From positions 1-47,524 of the forward strand of contig JANYDK010000113.1 in the NCBI GenBank assembly GCA_025363655.1: a stretch of 47,524 nt of DNA, given 5' to 3'. This DNA is from Deltaproteobacteria bacterium. Its GTDB lineage: Bacteria; Myxococcota_A; Polyangia; Polyangiales; JADJMO01. Below the pieces are notes generated by a model. It did no database searches, was not told the DNA's origin, and saw only the letters and a program-made list of their open reading frames with translations. Positions 25,769 to 35,145 of this stretch are shown here, piece after piece (position 1 is the stretch's first letter; each line of letters opens with the position of its first letter). Made by a program: the position numbers and the translations under genes.

Positions 25769-27564
25769 CGGAACACCGTCGGCATGACGTTGAGGACCCG
25801 CGCGAAGTCGGACGCCGTCACGTCGGTGCCCTCGAGGAGATGAAACACCCACGTCCGCGGCTCGGACGTATCGCCCGTCGCGTCGCGAAAGGTGACGTTG
25901 CCGGACGTGCGCTCGACGCGTGCAGCCATGTGGACGAACGCCTGATCTTCGACGACGAAACGACCACCGCCGAGACCGACGAACCCATCGGGCAGCGCGA
26001 GGTGGAAATGATCGAAGGTGAAGGCCTCGCGCGGCAAGTGCGCCGGTACGTCGGTGAGCGCGCGCGTGAAGGAGAGCTCGCCCATCACGCCGGGGAAGGT
26101 CACCGAGAGGAGCGCCTCCTCGGTGCCTGGCCCGAAGACGACGTTGACCACCCAATGTCCGTCGGCGACCTTCGTCCACTGCGTCTTGCTCGGTCGATCG
26201 TGCGACTCGATCGCCAACGTCAGCGGCGCGTCCGAGACGGGTGGTGGGCCGCTCGGTGCGATCGCGGCCGACGTCATCGTCCCGGCCGAGGTATCGATGA
26301 GCACGCTCGATTTTCCGCTCGAAGTCTTCGCGCGGGTGATGATGTCGCGGGCGATGCGCAGCGCCTCCGACAGATGCGCGAGGCCGTACTCGACCTCTCC
26401 GCGAAAGGGATTGATGCCCGTGGCGTCGGAGACTTCGCCGAGCGCCAGCAACCGAAACGCGGCGTCGAGATCGGCGGTGGCATCGAGTCCCGCGACCTTC
26501 GCCGCCGCCACTGCCGCGACGAGCTCGCGATGCGCGATGGTGGCGAGGGAACGCACGTCGTCGTCACGCTCGTCGACGCTGCGGCCCGAGCCACCGAGCC
26601 ACTTCGCAGCGCCATCGGTGGTGCTTGGTTGCCAAGTGCCATCGAGGAGCGGCGGCGGTTCGGCGAGGGGAGCGACCGCCTTCGCCGCCTCGATGTAGCC
26701 GTGCACCGTCGAGATGCGAAAGCCCTTGGACTCCAGATCGGCCAGCTCGGCTTCGTACTTGGCGATGGCTGCGGGCTTCTTCAGGAATACATCAGGAAAA
26801 TATGGATCGAGCCCGCCGGTGGCGAGCAGCTCCCCGTCGTCGACGAAGGTCCACGTCAGCTCGAGCGCGTTGCCGGTGGTCGCGTCGGACCACGTGAGCC
26901 CGTTCGAGGTCAGCATGGTGACGTCGCCGAAGCGGTAAATCGGCTGCGGCGCGAGACCGTCGTGTTGGTACGAGAAGAGATTCTTCGGCCACACCAGCGT
27001 CTCGTAGCCCTTCTCTTTCATCGCCGCGGCCATGCCGACGCCTGCCTGCCCCTCCTGACAGAACACCGTCGGCCCGAGACGCACGCCGTGCTTCTCGAAC
27101 GTCTTGCGCGTGAGATCGGCCGAGCGCGACCAGTCTTCGCGCGGATGGGCGATGAAGAACTGATCGGAGTAATGAAAGCTGGCGACGTCGATGCGGCCGG
27201 CCTTTGTGAGCGTCTGCAGCTTCACGAGCACGCCCGGATGCCGCTCGGCGATGACGTCGAGCATGTAGCCCTGCATCTCGATGTCGGTGGCCCACGTCGG
27301 GTGCGCGAGGAAGAGATCGAGCACCGGCTCGAACGACTGGACGATGATCTGGTCTTCGATCTCCTCGGCCGTCTTGTCGAGGCGCGGATCGGGCGTCGGC
27401 CAGAAGCCGATCATCCCGCCGGCGACGTACTGCACGTTGAAGTGCATCATCGCGAGCGCGAATTTTTGCGTGTCGGCGCGCGCCTCGGGCTCTGGCATCG
27501 AGAGCACGGCGGCGAGCGAGAGCGACGGGATGAGCAGCGCATGCCGGAGGCGCATGCTGCTCAT
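25765..27564 (-). CDS. Secreted glycoside hydrolase/deacetylase-fold protein
   Basis: A 599-residue protein with an N-terminal signal (LRHALLIPSLSLAAVLSM, cleavage near ARA). The mature N-terminus (FALAMMHFNVQYVAGGMIGF) has the His-containing first strand seen in GH57/GH38-type barrels; further features are FEPVLDLFLAHPTW, ASFHYSDQF, a Glu in VFCQEGQAGVG that could be catalytic, and YETLVWPKNLF. The C-terminal third is beta-rich. The overall length and order suggest an alpha-mannosidase or GH57-like carbohydrate-active enzyme, but the family cannot be fixed by eye, and activity is unproven. It is followed by the small lipoprotein in a four-base overlap. Confidence 0.55.
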   Translation of the reverse strand: MSSMRLRHALLIPSLSLAAVLSMPEPEARADTQKFALAMMHFNVQYVAGGMIGFWPTPDPRLDKTAEEIEDQIIVQSFEPVLDLFLAHPTWATDIEMQGYMLDVIAERHPGVLVKLQTLTKAGRIDVASFHYSDQFFIAHPREDWSRSADLTRKTFEKHGVRLGPTVFCQEGQAGVGMAAAMKEKGYETLVWPKNLFSYQHDGLAPQPIYRFGDVTMLTSNGLTWSDATTGNALELTWTFVDDGELLATGGLDPYFPDVFLKKPAAIAKYEAELADLESKGFRISTVHGYIEAAKAVAPLAEPPPLLDGTWQPSTTDGAAKWLGGSGRSVDERDDDVRSLATIAHRELVAAVAAAKVAGLDATADLDAAFRLLALGEVSDATGINPFRGEVEYGLAHLSEALRIARDIITRAKTSSGKSSVLIDTSAGTMTSAAIAPSGPPPVSDAPLTLAIESHDRPSKTQWTKVADGHWVVNVVFGPGTEEALLSVTFPGVMGELSFTRALTDVPAHLPREAFTFDHFHLALPDGFVGLGGGRFVVEDQAFVHMAARVERTSGNVTFRDATGDTSEPRTWVFHLLEGTDVTASDFARVLNVMPTVFR

Positions 27565-27601
27565 CGTACGTCAATCGATGACGTTCGCTCGATGGGGCCC
27601 C

Positions 27602-28318
27602 TCAGAAACGAACGCACCGGCCAGCAAAGCTCCCACGACGCAGGTTGGCGTCTTGCCCAAAGAACGCGAGGAAGCCGACGCCGACCCCCACCGCGGCGAG
27701 GTCGACTTGAACGACGAGGCGCGTGTCGCCGTCTTGCACTTCTTTTTCGTCGCCGGCGTGCACGTACCCGAGCAGCTGATGACGCGGCGGTTTCTGCTCA
27801 CGATCGAGATCGGCGAGCAGCTCTGCGTATCGCGGGCGTTCAGCGCGCACCAACGCATCGACGTCGACGAACGGCGTCGGAGGTCGCGGAAAGCTCGGCG
27901 CGGCAATCAACGTCAGGGGCTGCTCGTCGACGAGTCGAACATCGTCTCCCGGCGTCGCACGCTCGAGATGCGCGAGGCCTTCCGTCACGTGAAGGAGCCG
28001 ACCGCTCGAACCATCGGCAGCGACGAAGACGTAGAGGATGCCCTCGTGGGGCAGGAGCGCATCGACGTCGAGCTCGACGATTTCTTCCAGACGAACCTGG
28101 AGCACGAACGTCAGCGGCTTCTCGTCTCCTTCGGGCCAACGCACGGAACGCGGCAAATCGGGGGCGCCGCCGAGCTTGGTGACGCCGACCGCGAGCTCGT
28201 CGTGGCCCTCACCGCCGTTGCCGCCGACCAGACGAATCGCCTGTTTGCGCACGCTCGCCACGTAGCCGAAGGAGTCGGGAAATCGCCTTTGCAACTCGCC
28301 GTCGTCGCCGCTGTTCAT
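27602..28318 (-). CDS. DUF1963 (YwqG-like) protein
   Basis: A 238-residue cytoplasmic protein. The family signature is recognisable: VTKLGGAPDLPRSVRWPEG, FVLQVRLEEI, LLPHEGILYVFVA, and a later QLLGYVH near the C-terminus. In YwqG-like proteins this forms a two-lobed beta fold with no known enzymatic activity. No metal-binding or catalytic pattern is obvious. It lies leftward between the cytochrome-like lipoprotein genes and the glycosidase-like gene, with 37- and 49-base gaps. Co-transcription is possible. Confidence 0.8.
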   Translation of the reverse strand: MNSGDDGELQRRFPDSFGYVASVRKQAIRLVGGNGGEGHDELAVGVTKLGGAPDLPRSVRWPEGDEKPLTFVLQVRLEEIVELDVDALLPHEGILYVFVAADGSSGRLLHVTEGLAHLERATPGDDVRLVDEQPLTLIAAPSFPRPPTPFVDVDALVRAERPRYAELLADLDREQKPPRHQLLGYVHAGDEKEVQDGDTRLVVQVDLAAVGVGVGFLAFFGQDANLRRGSFAGRCVRF

Positions 28319-28367
28319 CGTTCCGAGCTTAGCGACGTCGGCGCCGCGCGCTCGTCCTATCGCCCGC

Positions 28368-28928
28368 TCACTTCGCGCAGGCGCCGTCGTCGATCCATTT
28401 GCGAAGAATCGCGAGGTCGGCCGCAGAGAGCGAATGTCCCGGAGAAGAGCCCGCGACCTTGAGATAGAGCGCGCTGTGCAAGGCGTCGCCGGGCGTCACC
28501 CGGTCCATCGACGGGGTCTCGGGGCTCTTCACGCCGACGATGTTTTTGTAGGAAAATCCCGCAGTGAGCGGCATCGGCCCCCCGCCACCGACGACGTGAC
28601 AACCGCTCAAGGCGCAGTTGCGATCGAAGATTTCCTGCACGAGCGGGAACGTGCACGCCGAGACGTCGCTACGCGCATCGGTGGCCGACCCATCGGGAGG
28701 AGCGCCGGTGTCGACGCCGACCTCCGACGTCGCCGTGTCTTCCTTCGCGACATCTTTCGCCGCATCGCCGCTCGCCGCCGTGTCCGAGGTCGAAGTCGAG
28801 GTATCGAGCGTCGCGGTGTCGGTCGACGCATCGCCACCGTGACCATCGTCGCCGAGCCCGATGTCGGAGCCGCAACCGGCGAGCCCAGCGAGAAGCGCAA
28901 AGACGACGAGAGCAGAAATACGCGTCAC
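28368..28928 (-). CDS. Cytochrome c-like lipoprotein with Cx4CH site
   Basis: A 186-residue protein; the GTG at 28928 overlaps the upstream gene's stop as GTGA. The lipobox follows a hydrophobic stretch (SALVVFALLAGLAGC). A long Asp/Thr/Ser-rich linker leads to a C-terminal domain of about 90 residues: FPLVQEIFDRNCALSGCHVV has a Cx4CH motif, like the unusual haem sites of some class III cytochromes; then a Gly-rich loop, and the helical ending LSAADLAILRKWIDDGAC. The MPP axial-Met motif present in the upstream paralogue is missing, and SPGHSLS takes its place, so haem binding may be altered or lost. It is paralogous to the gene immediately upstream. Confidence 0.75.
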   Translation of the reverse strand: MTRISALVVFALLAGLAGCGSDIGLGDDGHGGDASTDTATLDTSTSTSDTAASGDAAKDVAKEDTATSEVGVDTGAPPDGSATDARSDVSACTFPLVQEIFDRNCALSGCHVVGGGGPMPLTAGFSYKNIVGVKSPETPSMDRVTPGDALHSALYLKVAGSSPGHSLSAADLAILRKWIDDGACAK

Positions 28929-29854
28929 TTCTCGCACGCTCCGCGATCGATCCATTGCTTGATGGTCGCGACTTCTTCGGCCGACAGCGGATCGACGCCG
29001 GCACCCGAGGGCGGCATGATGCTTCCCGTGATCGACACCTCGGGCGCGTCTCCTGCGTCGCCCGCGTCTCCTCCCCCGCCGCTGCCGCCGACAATCTTCC
29101 AATAGAGGTAGCTCTTCGACGAGTCGCCCGGGGTGATGCGCGGCATCGACGGAACCTCGCTGCTCGGCACGTTGACGATCTGCTTGTAGGCGGCGCCGGC
29201 GATGAGTGGAAAGGGCGCGGCGCCGCCGATGACGTGGCAACCCGACTTCGCGCAGTGAAGGTCGAAGATTTTCTCGACGAGCGGAAAGGTGCAGTCGCTG
29301 GTGGTGGTGCCCGACTTGATCACCGTGTTGACGTCCATCGTGCCGCACCCGTTGCTCGCGCGCACCACGACGAAATACGTGGTGCCTTGCAACAACCCGC
29401 CGACGACCACCTCGGTCGAACCAACGACGGCGAGCACCGGCGCCGTGAAGTCGACCGAGGACGGCGACGTGCTCATGAAGACCTCGTAGTGCATCGCGGC
29501 CGCCGACGTGCAGGCGTCGGCCGCAGGATTCCAGGTCAAGTGAAGGGAGGTCGTCGTCGGCGCGTCGACCGATTTCACACCGGCAAACGTCGGCGGCACC
29601 GTGCAGCAACCGGCCTCCGAGAGCACGTCGGGGCCTGCATCCACGCTCGACTCTGCGCCCCCGTCGCCCTTGCCGTCTTTGCCGGACGAGCTGTCCGAGC
29701 TCGTATCCGTCGTCGATTCGTGGGCGTCGTAGGCCGACGAGTCCTCGTCACCTCCATCGTGCACGTCGTTGCCGAGATCGATGTCGCCACCGCACGCGAC
29801 GAGCAAGGACGACGACGTGACGACGGCACCGAAGAGCGAGCGAAAGCGTTTCAT
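28925..29854 (-). CDS. Fn3- and cytochrome c-like lipoprotein with Cx4CH site
   Basis: A 309-residue protein from ATG 29854; the signal MKRFRSLFGAVVTSSSLLVAC ends in a lipobox. An Asp/Ser/Gly-rich linker leads to a fibronectin-III-like domain (SLHLTWNPAADAC, YEVFMSTS, TYFVVVRASNGCG), then a C-terminal cytochrome-like domain: CTFPLVEKIFDLHCAKSGCHVI (Cx4CH) and GSIMPPSGAG, with M as the likely second haem ligand, and LSAEEVATIKQWIDRGAC at the end. Its stop overlaps the next gene (GTGA). It could transfer electrons in the periplasm or be a structural relative. It is downstream of the sigma operon's membrane-protein gene. Confidence 0.78.
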   Translation of the reverse strand: MKRFRSLFGAVVTSSSLLVACGGDIDLGNDVHDGGDEDSSAYDAHESTTDTSSDSSSGKDGKGDGGAESSVDAGPDVLSEAGCCTVPPTFAGVKSVDAPTTTSLHLTWNPAADACTSAAAMHYEVFMSTSPSSVDFTAPVLAVVGSTEVVVGGLLQGTTYFVVVRASNGCGTMDVNTVIKSGTTTSDCTFPLVEKIFDLHCAKSGCHVIGGAAPFPLIAGAAYKQIVNVPSSEVPSMPRITPGDSSKSYLYWKIVGGSGGGGDAGDAGDAPEVSITGSIMPPSGAGVDPLSAEEVATIKQWIDRGACEK

Positions 29855-29916
29855 GATGAGGGGAGTGGCTGCGCGCATCGAGCTCCGTGATCGAATCGTC
29901 ACCCGTTCCTCGAGGC

Positions 29917-30690
29917 TCACGGCAGCCCGCACGCCGAACGAACCCGCACCGCGATCGGCGACTCCCCGTGCGACGCCAAGAACTTCTCGGCCCGCGCCAC
30001 CGCGCCGGCGTCTCCGAGCATGCAGTGCGCCACGAGCCGCGCACCCTCACGCTCTTCGGCCATCGCGCCGTGGGGAAATCGAGCTGCGTGCTCGTCGAGC
30101 TCGACCAACGCCGCCGCGGCATCGCCCGCCGCGAGGTGTTGTTGCGCAGAACGAATCAAGGCGATTTCATCGGCGATCGAGGTACTTCCCGTGGCCCCGG
30201 GGGGCGCGATGACGGGCGCGCTCTTCACTGCCACGGGCGCCGAGGAAGCAGCCACCGGCAAGGGCATCGGCACCACTGGAGCCGTCGTCTCGCTGCTCGT
30301 CGAAGGCGACGGCGCGACGAGTTTCGCAGCCGCGGTCGAATCGACGACCGAGGGCGAGCTCGACGTGCTCGAGACGCTCGAGATGCTCGCGACTGGTGGC
30401 GCGCTCGATGGATGGGTCCCGGCGCGCAGGCCGAAATAGCCTTCGATTCCCAGCGTGGCGACGACGAGGCCGATCTTGACGAGCGTCGCTCCACCGAGTG
30501 CTCCACTGGCAACGACCGGCGCCGCCTTCGCCCCCTTGGCGATCAACGCCGCCCCCGCGCCTGCTCCCGCCGTCACGCCGATCTTGGCGAACAACGCAGC
30601 GCGGACGCGACGAGCATCGGCGACGCCGGGATCGTCGGCGTCGCGCGTCTCGTCGAGGAGCTTGCGTGCGGCCGGACCGAGCTCGTTCAT
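29917..30690 (-). CDS. Membrane protein partner of the ECF sigma factor
   Basis: A 257-residue protein overlapping the sigma gene by ATGA (30687-30690). The first 60 residues are charged then Ala/Gly-rich and may be cytoplasmic; one membrane helix is at about 67-90 (LVKIGLVVATLGIEGYF). A Ser/Pro/Val-rich linker of about 75 residues follows, and a C-terminal helical repeat-like domain (IRSAQQHLAAGDAAAALVELDEHAARFP) reads like a TPR. Such gene pairs after ECF sigma genes often encode an anti-sigma or sensor. No ZAS zinc motif (HxxxCxxC) is visible, so anti-sigma function is only inferred from position. Confidence 0.7.
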   Translation of the reverse strand: MNELGPAARKLLDETRDADDPGVADARRVRAALFAKIGVTAGAGAGAALIAKGAKAAPVVASGALGGATLVKIGLVVATLGIEGYFGLRAGTHPSSAPPVASISSVSSTSSSPSVVDSTAAAKLVAPSPSTSSETTAPVVPMPLPVAASSAPVAVKSAPVIAPPGATGSTSIADEIALIRSAQQHLAAGDAAAALVELDEHAARFPHGAMAEEREGARLVAHCMLGDAGAVARAEKFLASHGESPIAVRVRSACGLP

Positions 30691-31292
30691 GACGCGCCCC
30701 CTTCCCCCGACGAAGAGGCTTTCGACGGCCTTACGAAGCGTTCCCGCGCCTGATGACGAGCGACGGCCTCGTCGAACTCCTTCCGCGCCGAGCGGAGCCG
30801 GGCGTAGATGGTGTTGACGTTGATCCCGCAGACCTCGGCGATCTCCGGCGCGGTCAACTGTTCGAGCTCGGCCATCACGAACACCTCCCGCTTCTCGTCG
30901 TCGAGCCCGTCGAGGATGGCATGGAGCAGCCGAACGCCCTCGGCGCGCTCGACCGCCTCGGCGGGATTCGCCCGCGGATCGGCGTGAATTTCCAGCCCAT
31001 CGTCACCATCGGTGGGTTTGCGACGGAGCGTCCGTCGATGATCGCGGACCACGCGCAAGGCGATCCCGAAGATCCACGTCTTCAGCGTAGAGCGCCCCTC
31101 GAAGCTGTCCAGCCGCCGATGCACGACGAGGAAGACGTCCTGCACGACGTCGTCGAGGGAGGCCGGCGCGACCCCCAGTCGACGTGCGCTGCGCCAGACG
31201 AAGGGAAAGTGCGCGTCGTAGACCCCCGCGAAGTCGAGCGGCGCCGCAGCGGCCGGTTCGACGACGGGGAGGGGCTCGGCGTGAGGAGACAT
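30687..31292 (-). CDS. ECF-family RNA polymerase sigma factor
   Basis: A 201-residue sigma-70-family factor of the ECF type. Region 2 is at about 20-85 (VYDAHFPFVWRSARRLGV, DDVVQDVFLVVHRRLDSF, TLKTWIFGIALRVVRDHRR). Region 4 is at about 125-180 (LLHAILDGLDDEKREVFVM, APEIAEVCGINVNTIYARL), the helix-turn-helix that reads the -35 element. There is no extra C-terminal regulatory domain, only a Ser-rich tail. Its stop overlaps the downstream membrane-protein gene (ATGA), the common layout for a sigma and its regulator. The upstream gene (31371-32450) is on the same strand, with a 78-base gap that could hold the autoregulated promoter. Confidence 0.94.
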   Translation of the reverse strand: MSPHAEPLPVVEPAAAAPLDFAGVYDAHFPFVWRSARRLGVAPASLDDVVQDVFLVVHRRLDSFEGRSTLKTWIFGIALRVVRDHRRTLRRKPTDGDDGLEIHADPRANPAEAVERAEGVRLLHAILDGLDDEKREVFVMAELEQLTAPEIAEVCGINVNTIYARLRSARKEFDEAVARHQARERFVRPSKASSSGEGGAS

Positions 31293-31370
31293 CGGTGGAG
31301 ATCGGTCGGTGGCCGGGCGCTGCCGGTTCCGTGAAAAAATCGTGGCAGCTCGAAAAGGGGCGAAAAACTC

Positions 31371-32450
31371 TCAGAACGCGAAGCCGACGCCGAGGTGAAC
31401 GCGCGCGAGGACGGCCGGTTCTCGATACAACGTCGCGAGCCCGTCGAAGGCGAGCTCGACGCGGCGTGTGGGGACGATGCCATCGATTTCACCGCGAAAC
31501 GACACGCGCGGCGCGACGCGAAGCGAGGCCGCGAGCCCGAGCGCCACTCCGAGCCGGAGCGTGCTGCCGCTGCTCGGGTTGACGACGCCGTGCCCATCGG
31601 CCGAAACGCTCGCCAGCTCGAGACCGATCAGCGGCGCGAGCGTGAAAAGGCGCGATTCGTAGACGACGAGACCGCCACGCATCATCGCCGAACGCATGCG
31701 CGCGTCGCCGTAGGCACTCGGTCGCTCGTCGAGCCGACGCCGCACCGTCGCGAAGAGCTGCGCGGCGAGCGTCGCGAACACTCGCTGACGACGAGCGCCG
31801 ATCGAGAGCTCCCACCCGGGCGCGACGGAAGGAAGCGAGCCGACGTCGACGAGTGGCCCGGTGCCGAGCAAGAGCTCGATCTTGGGCGCACGCTCCGTCG
31901 GAGACCCGAGGGGCGCCATCGATGTGCTCGCACTCGCGCTCGTGCTCGCGACACTCGGCAAGACCGGCGGCGCAGCAGATGCGGAGCTCGAGGCCGCCGC
32001 GCTGACCGATGGCATCACCGACGCGATCACCGGCGCAACCAGCGCCTTCGATCCCGAAACGACGCGCGCCGGATCGATCATCAGCGCCAGAATCAGCGCC
32101 GTCGCATCGGCAGCTTCCTTGCAATTCGAGGCTTCGAACGTGCGCGTTCCAGTGGCCCCGCCGGCCGTCGTCGCGAGGAGCACCTTCACACCTGCGCCCG
32201 AGGCCGTGACCTGCGCGCGCGCCGTCACGTGCATCGTCGGCGCGGGGGCGTCCGAGCCGCCCAGCAGACGCACGACCTCTTCACGCACCTCACCCCCGGT
32301 CGGGCAAGCTTCGATCGAGGTCGACCAGCTGAGCGTGATCGCCTCACCGGGATCGGCCGAGGCCGACATCACCAGCGCCAAGGTGAACGCGGTCGGCACG
32401 AGCAGACGCAAGCGCCGAAAATTCAGCCCCTTCGCGCGCACGGCGCCCAT
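31371..32450 (-). CDS. Secreted protein with variable linker and barrel-like end
   Basis: A 359-residue protein, with ATG 32450 chosen because it puts [20 protein letters not shown] as a signal peptide. The mature N-terminal part ([29 protein letters not shown]) with one Cys pair is followed by a Ser/Ala-rich linker, then an Arg-rich, beta-alternating C-terminal half ([40 protein letters not shown]) that ends in Phe, as outer-membrane barrels often do. Similar proteins stand beside ECF sigma genes in myxobacteria. Function unknown; outer-membrane sensor or pore are guesses. Confidence 0.6.
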   Translation of the reverse strand: MGAVRAKGLNFRRLRLLVPTAFTLALVMSASADPGEAITLSWSTSIEACPTGGEVREEVVRLLGGSDAPAPTMHVTARAQVTASGAGVKVLLATTAGGATGTRTFEASNCKEAADATALILALMIDPARVVSGSKALVAPVIASVMPSVSAAASSSASAAPPVLPSVASTSASASTSMAPLGSPTERAPKIELLLGTGPLVDVGSLPSVAPGWELSIGARRQRVFATLAAQLFATVRRRLDERPSAYGDARMRSAMMRGGLVVYESRLFTLAPLIGLELASVSADGHGVVNPSSGSTLRLGVALGLAASLRVAPRVSFRGEIDGIVPTRRVELAFDGLATLYREPAVLARVHLGVGFAF

Positions 32451-32547
32451 GCTAGCCCGCGCAATTCCTTCGCGTCGCGCTTTCCGGGTTGCACCGGGCG
32501 CACGATCGCGCGAAACGGTGCTCAACGTCTTGCTCAGGAGATCTCCC

Positions 32548-33489
32548 ATGCACCACCATCGCCCCAAGATCGCGCTCATCGGCTCCGGCAACATCGGCGG
32601 CGAGCTCGCTGCCCTCTGCGCCCGGGAAGAGCTCGGTGACATCGTCCTCTTCGACATCCCCGAGAAGGAAGGCTTCGCCAAGGGCAAGGCGCTCGATCTC
32701 GAACAGAACGGCGCGGTCCTCGGCTACGACGTCAACATCACCGGCACCTCGAACCCGGAAGATCTGAAAGACGCCGACGTCGCCATCGTCACCGCCGGCG
32801 TGCCGCGCAAGCCGGGCATGAGCCGCGACGACTTGGTCGCGATCAACCTCAAGATTACCCGCGCGGTCGGCGAGAACCTGAAGAAGCACGCGCCGAACGC
32901 CTTCGTCATCGTCATCACCAACCCGCTCGACGCGATGGTCTACGAGATGAAGAAGGTCACCGGCTTCCCGCGCGAGCGCGTGGTCGGCATGGCCGGCGTG
33001 CTCGATTCCGCTCGTTTTCAGCTATTTCTCGCGCGTGAGGCGAAGGTCAGCACCAAAGACGTCCGCGCGATGGTGCTCGGCGGCCACGGCGACACGATGG
33101 TCCCGGTGCTCTCGTACGCGACCATCAACGGCGTCGGCGTCACGCAGCTGATCTCGAAAGAGAAGATCGACGCCATCGTCGCCCGCACCGCCAACGGCGG
33201 CGGCGAAATCGTCAAGCTGATGGGCACCAGCGCCTACTACGCGCCGGCGACCGCCGCCGTGCACATGGCCCGCGCGTACCTCGGCGACGAGAAGCGCATG
33301 CTCGCCTGTGCCGCGTACCTCGACGGCGAGTACGGCTACAAGGACATCTACATGGGCGTGCCCACCGTCATCGGAAAGGGCGGCGTCGAGAAAATCGTCG
33401 AAGTCGCGCTCACCGCCGAAGAGCGCGCGATGCTCGACAAGAGCGCCGCCGCGGTGAAAGAGCTCATCGGCGTCGCGCAGAAGCTCTAA
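32548..33489 (+). CDS. mdh: Malate dehydrogenase (LDH-like type)
   Basis: A 313-residue TCA-cycle enzyme oxidising malate to oxaloacetate with NAD. AGGAG lies 7 bases before the ATG. The Rossmann start [13 protein letters not shown] in IVLFDIPE (NAD selectivity), [15 protein letters not shown] (substrate-binding Arg), [10 protein letters not shown], the catalytic [10 protein letters not shown] (His) and the C-terminal [14 protein letters not shown] are all in place. It belongs to the LDH-like MDH3 group found in many bacteria. It is transcribed from a 97-base gap facing the divergent secreted-protein gene and ends in a hairpin. mdh and sucCD are separated by two opposite genes. Confidence 0.97.
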   Translation: MHHHRPKIALIGSGNIGGELAALCAREELGDIVLFDIPEKEGFAKGKALDLEQNGAVLGYDVNITGTSNPEDLKDADVAIVTAGVPRKPGMSRDDLVAINLKITRAVGENLKKHAPNAFVIVITNPLDAMVYEMKKVTGFPRERVVGMAGVLDSARFQLFLAREAKVSTKDVRAMVLGGHGDTMVPVLSYATINGVGVTQLISKEKIDAIVARTANGGGEIVKLMGTSAYYAPATAAVHMARAYLGDEKRMLACAAYLDGEYGYKDIYMGVPTVIGKGGVEKIVEVALTAEERAMLDKSAAAVKELIGVAQKL

Positions 33490-33508
33490 CGCAACTCGTG
33501 ACTCGGTG

Positions 33509-33546
33509 AGGTGCTCGTCGCGCAGGCGGCGGGCACTTCTACTTTT
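33509..33546 (+). terminator. Rho-independent terminator after mdh
   Basis: A 9-bp stem (33509-33517 with 33530-33538, two G-U pairs) and a 12-base loop are followed by CTACTTTTT. It begins 20 bases after the mdh stop, and its T run overlaps the end of the converging coiled-coil gene. Confidence 0.6.
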
Positions 33547-35116
33547 TGTCGCCTGACTCCCAGCCCTGACCCTCGGCGTCGGACGTCTCGTTCGGATCGA
33601 TGAGCTCGGCGTCGCTCGTGAGATCGATGGCCCCCGAGCTCGGCGGCGCCCTCGTCTTCGTCTTCGGCATCGGCGGCAGCGAGCGCTTGGCGTTGTCGAG
33701 CACGCCGATGAGCACACGGATTTCGCCGTCGTTCTTGTCACGCAGCGCGGCGAGCTCGTCGTCCCGCGACTTCAAATCGTCGAGGAGCGCGCCGATGCGC
33801 CTGCCGACGTTGACCGCACCGTCGAGCTGACCGGCGAGCGATCGCTCACGTGTCTCGAGATCGGCGAGCCGCGCGCTCAGCGACGAGAGCGCATTCGAGA
33901 GCCGATCGCGCTCACCGGTGACCGCCGCGAGCGAGGCGATTCGCGTCTGGTTCTCTTCACGGAGATCGGCGAGCGCCGCGTCGGCCTTCTCGAGGTTCCG
34001 ACGCGCCTCGAGCAGCTTGCTCTCGAGGCCGGTCGCGCGCGTGTCGGTGGCGTGCCGCAGCTCCGCGAGAATGCGCTCCTGCTCCTTGAGGAGAGAGGTC
34101 TGCGCCTGCTCGGCCTTCTCTTCCTGCGCCACCAGCGCGCTCTCGAGGGCCTTGAGCTTGGTCTTCGTTTCTTCGAGCGCGGCGGCTCCGGCGCGTGCTG
34201 CGGCGTCGGCTTCTTTCAGCTTCTTGTCGAGCGCGGCTTTCTCGGCACGGGCGCGATCGCGCTCTTGCACCAGCGTGCCGCGCGCAGACTCGGCGGCGGC
34301 GAGCTGCGTTCCCACCTGCGTCGCGTGCTCGTCGGCGGCGTTGATGCGCTCATCGAGCTCTCGCTCTTTCTTCTTCAGCGACGAGAGCTCGGCATCGGCA
34401 GCCGCTTGGCGATCGAGCAGCTCGAGGTTCCGCTCCTCGGCCGCGCGCGCACGTTCGGCGGCCTGCTCGGCGGCGCGCAGCTTGATGCGAGCCTCGTCGC
34501 GACTGGCTTCGATTTCCTCGTTGCGACGCGCGAGCGCACCGACCCTCGCCTCCGCCTCGACCGCGCGCACCGTCGCCTGTTGCAGCTCGGCGACCTTCTC
34601 TTGCTCGGCCTCGAGCTCGGTCGCCAGCTCGGCGATGGTGGTGTCGGAGGTCTCGAGCTTGGCGGCCATGTCGCGCCGGCCCTTCTCGCGAAGCTCGATT
34701 TCGGCAGCGCTGTCGGCGAGCGACTGCTCGGCCCGCTTGGCGCGCGACTCGAGCGAGGCAAGTCGCAAGAGCATCTGCGCGATGGTGTCGGCGTCGCCCG
34801 CGCGCTCCTGGCGCTCGCGCTCGAGCTCGATCGCCAGCTTGTCCATGTTGGGAACGGTGCGCTTGTCGCGCAGGGCCTTGGCCGCTGCCGGCTGCGGACG
34901 CACCGACTCGGGCGCGAGGCGCGGCGGATCGTCGATCGGCCGAGTGCGCTTCCCAGCCGGCGTCGTCACTGCCGCGCGCGTGGGAACCGAGAGGTCTTCG
35001 GCGGCGGGCGGCGCATCGGAGTCGGAGCGCGGATCTCGACGACGTGGTGCCGGCTGACTCGCCGCCATCCGCGACTTGGAGGCGCGCGTACGCGGTAGCT
35101 CCTTGGACTTGCCCAT
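33539..35116 (-). CDS. Long coiled-coil protein
   Basis: A 525-residue protein. The first 90 residues are Pro/Arg/Ala-rich and disordered. Residues about 95-440 form an almost unbroken coiled coil with heptads rich in Glu, Ala, Leu, Arg and Lys (for example ELATELEAEQEKVAELQQ and AAEQAAERARAAEERN). The C-terminal 80 residues end in an acidic tail (SDAELIDPNETSDAEGQ). There is no signal peptide or membrane helix. It could be a scaffold, cytoskeletal or chromosome-organising protein; the composition permits no more. The kinase-parvulin gene lies 29 bases upstream on the same strand, so co-transcription is likely and this protein may be a kinase client or scaffold. Confidence 0.75.
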   Translation of the reverse strand: MGKSKELPRTRASKSRMAASQPAPRRRDPRSDSDAPPAAEDLSVPTRAAVTTPAGKRTRPIDDPPRLAPESVRPQPAAAKALRDKRTVPNMDKLAIELERERQERAGDADTIAQMLLRLASLESRAKRAEQSLADSAAEIELREKGRRDMAAKLETSDTTIAELATELEAEQEKVAELQQATVRAVEAEARVGALARRNEEIEASRDEARIKLRAAEQAAERARAAEERNLELLDRQAAADAELSSLKKKERELDERINAADEHATQVGTQLAAAESARGTLVQERDRARAEKAALDKKLKEADAAARAGAAALEETKTKLKALESALVAQEEKAEQAQTSLLKEQERILAELRHATDTRATGLESKLLEARRNLEKADAALADLREENQTRIASLAAVTGERDRLSNALSSLSARLADLETRERSLAGQLDGAVNVGRRIGALLDDLKSRDDELAALRDKNDGEIRVLIGVLDNAKRSLPPMPKTKTRAPPSSGAIDLTSDAELIDPNETSDAEGQGWESGDKK

Positions 35117-35145
35117 CTCGCTCGCTCCCTCCGTCGGGACTCAGG

